From Chara braunii (Eukaryota > Streptophyta > Charophyceae > Charales > Characeae), in the NCBI GenBank assembly GCA_003427395.1, contig BFEA01000497.1, forward strand, positions 653,621 to 680,491: a DNA stretch of 26,871 nucleotides. The letters run 5' to 3'. Each line of letters opens with the position of its first letter. The first letter of the stretch is position 1. The notes under the pieces were generated by a model. It saw only the letters and a list, made by a program, of their open reading frames with translations. It was not told the DNA's origin and ran no database searches. Made by a program: the position numbers and the translations under genes. This document shows, one piece after another, positions 19,186-26,871 of this stretch.

Positions 19186-19760
19186 CTACCCGATTTTCAT
19201 CGCCCTTTTATCCTTACCACCGATGCGTCAGACTTTGCTGTAGGAGTAGTGCTTTCTCATATTTTCCCCTCCTCTCCTGATTCCTCTACCGCTACCCCTA
19301 CCACTGCTTCCCGCTTGACGTCTACTCGTCCTCGCATCCCTCGCATCCCGCGCTTCCCACCCCCTACCCCTACCACTGCTTTCTGCCTGACGTCTACTCG
19401 TCCAGCTATTGACTATTCGCCTACCATCGACGAGGACGACACTGTCGAGTCTCGCTCAGGTGATTGTCCGATAGCCTTCTACTCCCGTCTGCTCTTGCCT
19501 GCCGAGATAAACTACACTGCTGATGAATGTGAGGTTCTCGCAGTAGTTTATGTCGCTCGGCACTGGTGTCACTCCCTGCACGGGGCACCATTCACAATGC
19601 GCATGGATAACTCTGTTGTCCAGGCTTTTCTGACAAAGCCGAAACTCACTCCTCGACAGGCTCGCTGGTAGCGCGACCTATCCGAGTTTAGTTTCACCAC
19701 TAAGCACATCAAGGGTGAGACTAATCGGGTCGCAGATGCCTTATCCCGACGCCCTGACCA
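19186..19760 (+). pseudogene. Element 2 RNase H with repeat-bearing insertion
   Basis: The catalytic acids look present: Asp in TTDASDFAVGVVLS (19222-19224), Glu in DECEVLAVVY, Asp in RMDNSVVQAFL and Asp in NRVADALSRRPD. About 70 residues rich in Pro, Thr and Ser lie between GVVLS and PIAFYSR, where relatives have about 10. They contain a repeated block PTTA..LTSTRP encoded by 40-bp near-identical copies at 19292-19331 and 19364-19403, offset 72 bp. A TAG at 19669 interrupts just before RDLSEFSF. Confidence 0.88.
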
Positions 19761-19885
19761 TGATCTGGAGCATATCCAGGTTGCTGCCATCTCGGTCACC
19801 ACCGTCCACCACTCGGTGATCGACGAGTTTCGCACCCAGTACCGACACTGCCCCGACTATCGCGACATCCATGTGACCCTTCGGA

Positions 19886-20635
19886 GTGGCAAGACCGTCC
19901 CGAACTACTCCCTCGGGGACAACGGTCTTGTGTTCACATGACACCAGAGAGCCCCGTATTTGCGTTCCCTCCACTGGACAGCTACGTGTCCGGGCAGTAG
20001 CAAAGTTCCATGACCAGGCAGTCGCCGGTCATATAGGCTTCCACAAGACGTTGGCTCGTGTGAGCCGCCTGTACGTTTGACCGAAGCGCAAGGACTTTGT
20101 GAAGGACTACGTCGCATAGTGTCTCACTTGTCAGGAGGTTAAAAGTGTGAACCACTCGCCTTATGGTTTGCTCCAGCCTCTTCCTATCCCCGAGGGTCGT
20201 TGGCGGTCCATCTCGATGGACTTTTTCGGTCCTCTTCGTCCTCCGACCCCCCGCGGTCATGATCCTATCCTGGTCGTCGTTGACCGCTTCACGAAGCGTG
20301 CACGCTTTGTTCAGTGTTGCCATGTCGATAGTGCATGTGAGGTCGTCAACATCGTGTTTGACCGAGTCGTGCGTGACCACGGCTTACCACTGAGCATCAT
20401 ATCTGACCGTGACCCGCGCTTTACCAGCCAATTTTGGCGACGGCTCCACGAGGTGTACGGCACCCAGCTCCGCTTCTCCTCGTCTTACCATCCCCAGACT
20501 GATGGTTAGATCGAGGTCACGAACAGGACTCTCAGAGACATTCTCCGAAAGATTGTTCGTAACGACCAGCAATGGGATCTCCATCTTGCCCACGCGGAGA
20601 TAGCCTACAACCATGCCGTCTCGCCAACCACGGGG
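19886..20635 (+). pseudogene. Element 2 integrase, DD35E retained
   Basis: After a TGA at 19939 the reading moves to frame 2. The zinc-binding domain reads FHDQAVAGHIGFHKT then CLTCQE (20120-20134), interrupted by TGA at 20078 and TAG at 20117. Catalytic Asp 1 is in SISMDFFGPL (20219-20221) and Asp 2 in ISDRDPRF (20405-20407). Glu (20513-20515) follows 35 residues later, in IEVTNRTL. A TAG at 20507 replaces the Gln of the conserved DGQ. Apart from the stops the core looks well preserved. Confidence 0.93.
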
Positions 20636-21484
20636 ATGTCGCCTTATCATTGTGACCTCGGCTATCACCCTCGTGTTTTCGCGGACTTCCTTCTACCGTC
20701 ACAGATGCACCTCGACATGAGTTGTCCCGCGCTGGATGATTGGGTTGCACACATGACGTTGATCATGAAGACCGCGCATGAGCACATAGCCGCCTCCCAG
20801 ACTCGCATGGCCGCACGTGTGAACCGATCGAGGATGGATCATCCATTCAAAGTTGGTGATGATGTGCTTATCAACGCCCGCCATTTACAGCTTGCAGCGG
20901 ACACGCTTCGCAAGTTCCGGCGTCACTTTTTTGGCCCATGCCGCATTCTCCAGGTCGTCGGTTCTGATACGGCTTCTAGCCCGGTCAGCTTCCATGTGAA
21001 ACTGCCCGACTACCTACGCCAGGCTCGTGTGCACAATGTCTACCACGTCTCATTGCTGCGTCCCTACTGCAGACCGTTTGAGCGCTTCGCTAGACGACCA
21101 TACGAGCGCCCTCCATCCATCATGGTGGACGTCCACGAGGAGTTCCTCGTTCTGGACATCATTGGTCGCCGAGTCACCGACGACAACACTCCCCATGTCG
21201 AGTATCTCGTACGTTGGAAGGGTTACCCTGATGAGGAGGCTACTTGGGAGCCCCTCGAGCACTTGCAACACGCTCGCATGTTGGTGCGTGCGTATGACCG
21301 TGCTCGTCGTGCTAGGTTAATTGCTCCTCCTTAGTCCACTGACCCTCCTCCTTCTCCCTCGGCTGAGGAGACCGCTGAAGGCGAGCCTGCTCCATCTGAG
21401 GCAGACCTTCAGCAGCAGCCGGATGCTTTTGAGCGTTCACAGTGCACTCGTCGTCGTCCTACTCGATACGACGATTGCCTTTGA
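20636..21484 (+). pseudogene. Element 2 integrase C-terminus and chromodomain
   Basis: An open stretch to 21334 encodes the integrase tail, with FKVGDDVLI and a GPY/F module reading FFGPCRILQVVG (the aromatic is Cys), then VSLLRPY. The chromodomain follows at about 21136-21300: EEFLVLDIIGRR, then VEYLVRWKGYPDEEATWEP with its conserved Trp and Tyr. A TAG at 21332 is followed in the same frame by an acidic Pro/Glu-rich tail that ends at TGA 21482-21484, so the TAG is probably premature. The chromodomain would tether integrase to modified histones. Confidence 0.92.
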
Positions 21485-21978
21485 CTTATCTTCCCACGAC
21501 TTTGACTTCTCAATACTCCATCCACTCCAGTTTTGCCACTTCAGCTCGTCGAGGTTGTAGTTCTTCCTCGACGGCATTCCAAACTTCTCATCATGGACGT
21601 CATGGGCAGCTTCACGGACTTCGTCACGATCAGCTCTGCCTACTTCAGACGTTGTCACTCTCTTACCACCTTACCCTGTACAGTACCCTGGTTGTGTCGC
21701 CTGATGGTCTCCCTTCGTCGGGTTCCTTTGAGTTGGGCTCTCCCTCGGTATACGCATAGGCATCGGGACCGTAGCGTTGCCCTGGCTTCCCAACTTACGG
21801 ATCTAGAATCCTGAGCTAAAGATGATCGGTTCAGTTATATGCTACCTCAAAAGACTAAGTGAAGATAATTATATTAAGTTGGGATATTTAAACAGTTCAA
21901 GGCGACTAGGGTGCCTAGTGATATGCTCAAAGAAGAGAAAAGTTGTTGTGTCCTGTGTTTGTGTATACTCAATGGCTG
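21485..21978. other. Non-coding stretch after element 2
   Basis: A 3' LTR is expected here but no polypurine tract, TG start or repeated partner was recognised. Open frames at 21442-21759 and 21533-21814 lack any recognisable motif. The end abuts the right arm of the inverted repeat. Confidence 0.5.
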
Positions 21979-22014
21979 AGCTAAACATGTTCCATAAGTT
22001 TGGGTGGTCTAGCT
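21979..22014 (-). repeat. Stem-loop copy 7 (right arm)
   Basis: On the minus strand AGCTAGAC pairs with GTTTAGCT around the exact 20-nt consensus loop (21987-22006), giving eight pairs, one a G-U wobble that is valid only in minus-strand RNA. The orientation agrees with the arm it belongs to. The distal stem sequence differs from copy 1 at the corresponding place in the left arm. Confidence 0.78.
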
Positions 22015-22311
22015 TTAGGCCCTATGTAAGCTGGGAATAAAGGGGTAAATCATTGAGAGACCATGAACTATTGGTTGTTAAGATGACTTTGGGGATGGTG
22101 AGTGTACTTACCTTTGTGGTTTGGCCTGCATGTGACTGAGTGAGGCCACTACTTAGCCAGAGTTTCAGTTTGATAGGTAGTTGCTTTCGTTGCTCGCCAC
22201 GTGCTAGAGTCATAGGAGTTAGTTTCAATGCCTGCATTTTCTGAGCCAAGTTTTTTTACCTTAGATCAATTCTCGCATTTTCTGGGATCTTTTGTTATAC
22301 TTGGCTTTGTA

Positions 22312-22640
22312 TAAATTTTGGAAGTTACTTTCTCTATAGGAAGCGCTGTCGAAATTTCTGCAAATCCAAGGAGTTAATCAACTTTTGACTTTTCAAAGTT
22401 CAACTTGTCTAAATTTTATATGGCTTAGTAAAAATCTGGGAAGTCTTTTTTTCTAAAGGGAGTGTTGCCCAAATTTTTGCTAATTCAGGGAGTTCGACAA
22501 AATTTGACTTTGGAAGGTTGAAGATTATTTTTGTTTTCATATTTAGGCTGATATAAATTATGAAAGAGCACTTCTCCTACGAGAAGCGCTGCCGAAATTT
22601 TCTTAGTTTAAAGGAGTTAGATTATATTTTGACGGGTGGC
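22312..22640. repeat. Three diverged tandem units, about 120 bp
   Basis: GGAAGCGCTGTCGAAATTT (near 22339), GGGAGTGTTGCCCAAATTT (near 22458) and GAGAAGCGCTGCCGAAATTT (near 22581) recur at about 120-bp steps. Each is followed by AAGGAGTTA or GGGAGTTCG and a TTTTGAC or TTTGACTTT block. Motifs of this style occur in tandem arrays inside LTRs of plant Ty3/Gypsy elements; that comparison is from memory. The array is absent from the left arm. Confidence 0.7.
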
Positions 22641-22879
22641 AATGTTGGCAATCCACGAGATTCTGCCAAAGGTCTACCTTTTCATTAGGCACTGGCTTAG
22701 GGGTAGACTCAGGATTAGCCAAGTAGAATGATTCTTGGTGAAAGCATGATATGGAGGATACTCTCGATTTGAACTCATAGATTTAGCTTAGGGATTGACC
22801 TGTCTTGTGTTACAGGTCTTCTTGATCGCATGATTCAGGATTTGGGCTAGATTCAGCTTGATCCTACAAGGATCATCTT

Positions 22880-22898
22880 CTGTTATCACTGATAACAG
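22880..22898. repeat. Perfect 8-bp inverted repeat, 3-nt loop
   Basis: CTGTTATC and GATAACAG flank ACT. It lies at the edge of the segment absent from the left arm and could mark the insertion or deletion junction. Confidence 0.7.
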
Positions 22899-23999
22899 GT
22901 CGGTTGCCGATTCGTCGGTTTACGATTCAACTCCAATCCACTCCTACCACTCAAAAAGGCTTAAGCCTTGTGATTTGAACTGTTTTGTTGTGTTTCACCC
23001 GGACTTTATTTTGAATGGTCATTTAAAAAAAAGTACTGACTATTTTATTTTGAGAGTTGCAGAAAGAGTGAGGCTTGTATGGCTAAAAGCAAGGGTGTGA
23101 GTGCAGAGAATGGTTGAAGTTGACCCCGTGTGGTGCATGGACTTTTTGGTTGAATCTTTGATGTGATTGCAGGTATGTTTGGTGATTCGGACTTTGGATT
23201 TGACTGCCTGTGCTCACATACATATATGTTGTCCTCTTCTCCCTCTCTGCCTACGGTTTACCGGGCAGTTCTATTTGACGATATATATATGGCTGAGAGG
23301 AGTCCCACTGTGACTGTGAGACGTGATCGTCCAATATTAATAACCCTCTATATTTATGTGCTATATATATGTCTCGAGTGTTTCGCGCGGCCTACTGGGA
23401 CCACGAGTAAGGGTTAAACAGATTGTGTGTTTAAGAGAAAAGGGAGATCCCCTGTTATCCTGTGCTTTTAAGAGTTCTATAGTTGAACGTTGTAGTCCAT
23501 GGCAGCCGTCAAAGTCAAACCTTTTGATTTCTCTTCAGACCCTTGGTGAAGGAGCTGGTCTCCAGGGCCATAAGAGATGATTGCCACCACACGTCTGAAC
23601 CTGTGTACCACCCACTCTCCGCAGGGTGCAGAAGAGGGTGTGGTTCTCAACCGCACTTGGCGGTTGTCCAGCGTCGAGAGATCAGTCCCTCAAGGCGCGT
23701 GTCAACCGACACTTTAGTGTCGAACGCGACCCTCGAGATTAACGAGAATCGCGTGAGTATGGGTACTACATAATACACCACCATTGCGACTGCTTACGTT
23801 TGCTTGCATTGCGAGTTGATATGAGTTAGCCCTGCGCCCACGCGGTTTGATACTAAGTCTCGCGGGCGACGCTTATCCGATTTCCGCATCGGGGAGTTGT
23901 GGGATGGCTACTAAGGGACTAGGAGTATTGTCGCGTTGTTTGTTCAGTGTCGTTTTGTATATGTATATGTACGTGCGTATCTGTGTGTGTTTTTATTTT

Positions 24000-26800
24000 T
24001 ATGTTCTTTATAGCGGTGTGCGCGTGGCGTGTGGGATGCGTCCTAGTCGACCAACGACGAGTCGCGCTTGGGACCTCAGCCCCCCCAAGATGCCGGTTCT
24101 CGTGCGGGTTTGATAGAGGCGTAATACCGCACGTACCCCCTATGCTACAGCGAACGAGAAACGCCCTCGGCTGGTCCACCTCTGCGATTGCACCTGATTA
24201 GCTTTCGTACTATGGACTGGTAGCTCGGCGGGGATACGCCCACCCGAAGGGAGGTGACGGCTTCCGTAAGGTGGAGGTAAGTCGTGCCTCGCGTAGGCCC
24301 TATTCTGTCGTAGGGGCTCGCGAGAGGTATGGCTGGCGGACTCGGTCGGGAGCTGCTTGCGGAAGCTCCATGAATATTCGCGGCGAGGGAACAAACCAAC
24401 TCCTGCGTGACGCGGCCGGGAGGGTCCAGCGCTGCCTTGTGCGGTGTCGGACCGATGCGCTCGACAGGTGGCGTCGTTGTCGGGGATAACGGTTGCCTGC
24501 CGTTGTCCCTGGTGGAACGACATCCGGGTATGGGACTGTGAAAAATAGGCAAAGTGAGAAGTTTGATAGAGCTTTTTCAGATTAATCGATTGATGGTATT
24601 GGATAAAAAACCGAGTGAAGGTTGACGGTGCGAGTTGACTTTGCTAGATGCGGTAAGGGTAGCATGAGAGCGATAAGCGTTTTGACTATGCGCCTACGTA
24701 CTCTGACTGATAAGATGGTAGTTGGAAATGGTACCTCTTCTGACCACGATAGTTGACTGATTTGGACGTTGCTTTGCATGGTTGGTATGGTCAGGGTAAG
24801 ATAAGGTGACGTCGGGCTCAAAAGGTCCATTGAGGGAGTTGACCCTATAAGGTACCTACTATGATTGAAAGGGTTATCTGAGTGGTCATGAGAGTAACTT
24901 GGTACTTTTGCGTTAGAGTGAGGCCAAAGATGTGTAGGGGAGCCTATCATGTCAGACGTCATGGAAGGACTTCGATGAGGGCTAGGCTAATGATGTTGAA
25001 AACCTTTATGAGCATGGATCGGGATCCTCAAGTCTCGGCTCTAAGTGGTTGTTCGGATTATATAGCCATGAAAATGTGAGGTCTGCCACGCGCAATGTGT
25101 TTGAGCTAGGCGTATAAAGCGGTGGATAGGAGTAGTGAGTACCATATTAAGACCTCAATGGAAAGGATTGCAGGAAGTTTAATATCTGCATGGCGTCTTT
25201 TCGGAAAAGGGGATATTTTATCCTAGAGGTAGTCGGAGTAACAATGAAGGAGCTAACACTTAGGCTATTTTCCTGCTTTTGATGAGGCAAAGAGTTGTAA
25301 TTGATGTTAGACCCCCGCTTAAGCTTTTCCAGGTTTGGACCATCCACTTGAATCTATGAGGTTGGAACTAAGGACTTGAGACTATTCTTCTGAGAGCATT
25401 TTTCTTGATTTATGTATTAAGGTCATCCATACTTGTCAGATCTTATCTGAATAAGTCTGTTTAGTGTCTATTTATGTGAGGTTTGTGTGCTTAATATTAT
25501 TTTATGGCTATCTCTTCCAGGAGTGTTTTTGTATGGGCTAAATATTTGAAGTATGTGCTTAAACTTATAAGTTGTAAGGATTTGTATGAGCGTCTCAAGT
25601 CCTATTATCAACTTATGGCTCTTTGTTAAAATTTATGCGTTTGAATTGCTCTTCAAAGACGGGTAGAAGTATTGCGCAGAATCCACGTCTGATGCGGATT
25701 CAGGGGTGAATGGAGTGACTACTTCCTTGGGATAAGTTCTTCTCTAGGAATAGTCAATGTGTAAGGTTTACCCCAAGGAAGGTTGCAATCCTATGTTATT
25801 GTTCCCCTAAGAGATTGCTTTGAAGAAGCTATAATTTTGTCTTGTAGGTCGTAGTGAGACCCACGTCGGAACCATGTTCCTGGTCCATAGTGGGGTGTTG
25901 TTATATCTTTTGTGATAAAATAACTACACTACTACTGAAAAGGAGAAAAGTATTTGAGTCTTGTTAGACCTTGGCCTATGAGAGAAGCAACTACTACGTG
26001 TTGTAGAGAGGTAGGGGGTGAATCCCCAAATATTTTGGCGTCAAGTAGGTTCACCAACACAGGACGAGATAGCGCATCCCGAAGCGTGTATGGTGAGGTT
26101 GGTTACTTTGTAGGCGAGGGTCTGCAAGAAGCGAGTGCTGGAATCGGAGGGAGAAGCAGTGAGGCTTGATCCTTGAGCGGGGCTCGAGGATTTGAGATGC
26201 TATCCTTTTCTGAAAAAGGATTACACTTCCCCTCGCCACAGTATAGTTTTGTCGAAGCCGGGGAGTGAAGTGTGGTACTCTCACAAGAATTATATCTGAG
26301 GGTACTAACTGTTGGCAATCATATCTTTGATTATAATATGCCTATCATATGTTATGCCTGTCGATATAGGCCTGTTGTTATGAGATATTTGTATATGCTT
26401 TGAGTAACTGACTAGCTTGTGTATGATGTATTTGATTATTATGAGTATTATTGTTGTTAGTTGCTATGGTAATATATCGTTTTCCATGAGTATTATAATT
26501 ATGAATTTTTTATATCTACAAGTGGACCTCTGCGGCGCAGAAGAGGGGGCGGAGGGAGGGATGAAAGTGTCATTTCTTTTGTGGTACACCGAAAGAAGAA
26601 ACACATGATAATAGTAGGAATTTGAAGGACATGACAAAATCATGAATGTGATTTTTGAGTTGTAAAGACAAACAGAACTGCAGAATCAAGGACCAAAAAT
26701 GTCAACGCATTGAAACGAAAAAATAGAAGTAAAATTTCAAATATGAAAGATTTTCAATCATCATCGTTGCACTTACATCTGGATATTTGGGTTTGTTCTC

Positions 26801-26803
<3 letters not shown>
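24000..26803. other. No recognisable gene
   Basis: 24080-24540 is GC-rich with long but motif-free minus-strand frames. 24540-26300 is mixed sequence with short frames only. A weak inverted relationship between ACACTTCCCC near 26225 and GGGGAGTGAAGTGT near 26260 may be a decayed hairpin. 26300-26800 is AT-rich. I see no LTR, tRNA or rRNA. Confidence 0.55.

Positions 26804-26871
<68 letters not shown>
26804..26871. repeat. (TC)n microsatellite at window end
   Basis: An almost pure TC run from about 26804, with a single TTC interruption near 26857, continuing to the last base. The true length is unknown because the window, and possibly the contig, ends inside it. Confidence 0.97.

Larger units (their letters stand above)
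17370..21484 (+). mobile_element. Element 2: decayed Ty3/Gypsy chromovirus pol region
   Basis: Protease, RT, RNase H, integrase and chromodomain follow in Ty3/Gypsy order on the plus strand over about 4.1 kb. Damage is lighter than in element 1: about six in-frame stops, at least three frame changes and one small key deletion. The sequence is GC-rich with many C- and G-ending codons, unlike element 1, so the two are different families. No gag or LTR could be identified. Predicted immobile. Confidence 0.95.
21987..23990 (-). repeat. Right arm of the long inverted repeat
   Basis: Collinear with 2326-3664 in reverse complement. Relative to the left arm it carries about 570 extra bases (about 22320-22900), including a tandem repeat, and about 60 extra bases near 23222-23285. 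Its outer end fades in an AT- and TG-rich stretch near 23950-24000, opposite the poly(A)/CACATA tract of the left arm. No coding frame is supported. Confidence 0.8.

Noticed and set aside
8693-21334. Alternative genetic code with stops read as Arg, Gln or Trp
   Set aside because: All three stop codons occur, replacing different residues, together with frameshifts and lost catalytic residues; ordinary decay explains them.
24140-24552. Minus-strand frames of 127 and 135 residues
   Set aside because: Two overlapping frames of similar length in GC-rich DNA, with no motif and no conserved pattern; likely chance.

Overview
This is eukaryotic, repeat-dominated, intergenic-looking DNA. I found no intact host gene. 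It carries two decayed Ty3/Gypsy LTR retrotransposons of the chromodomain (chromovirus) type, long dinucleotide microsatellites and several repeat families. A plant or other streptophyte host fits best: chromoviruses are common there, and the recognisable premature stops look like deamination at CG and CAG sites. This host call is an inference; no host gene confirms it.

Layout. 1-324 is a stretch joined to the rest by a 38-bp Nextera mate-pair junction adapter (325-362), so the left end may be chimeric. 363-1030 holds a 35-bp tandem repeat and a GGCC-rich hairpin cluster. 1105-1160 is an (AC)28 microsatellite. 1200-1613 reads as a broken Cys/His-rich, RING-like coding remnant. 2326-3664 is one arm of a long interrupted inverted repeat whose partner lies at 21987-23990, with the two retroelements between them. 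3634-4070 is an array of short stem-loops with a nearly invariant 20-nt loop and stems that differ in sequence but still pair. A seventh copy lies in the right arm. 4080-8524 has no recognisable gene, only a 46-bp tandem duplication at 7089.

Element 1 (8525-12744, AT-richer, older looking) preserves gag with a CCHC zinc knuckle, protease, reverse transcriptase (RT), RNase H, integrase and the end of a chromodomain. It has many stops and frameshifts, and key catalytic residues are altered in all four enzymes. 12745-17369 is non-coding. It includes a diverged direct duplication with 1.0-1.2 kb offset, rich in palindromes, and a run of three abutting palindromes at 16382-16444. Element 2 (17370-21484, GC-richer, younger looking) lacks a visible gag. 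Its protease, RT, RNase H with a repeat-bearing insertion, integrase with intact DD35E and chromodomain tail can be followed, but a small deletion removes the RT block carrying the first catalytic Asp. Both elements are therefore predicted dead. 24000-26800 has no recognisable gene, and the window ends in a (TC)n tract.

In an active relative the pol parts would form one polyprotein cut by the protease: RT/RNase H makes cDNA from Gag-packaged RNA, and integrase, steered by the chromodomain to modified histones, inserts it. Here only remnants exist. No LTR pair, primer-binding site or target-site duplication could be placed confidently for either element. The most unusual signal is the stem-loop family.
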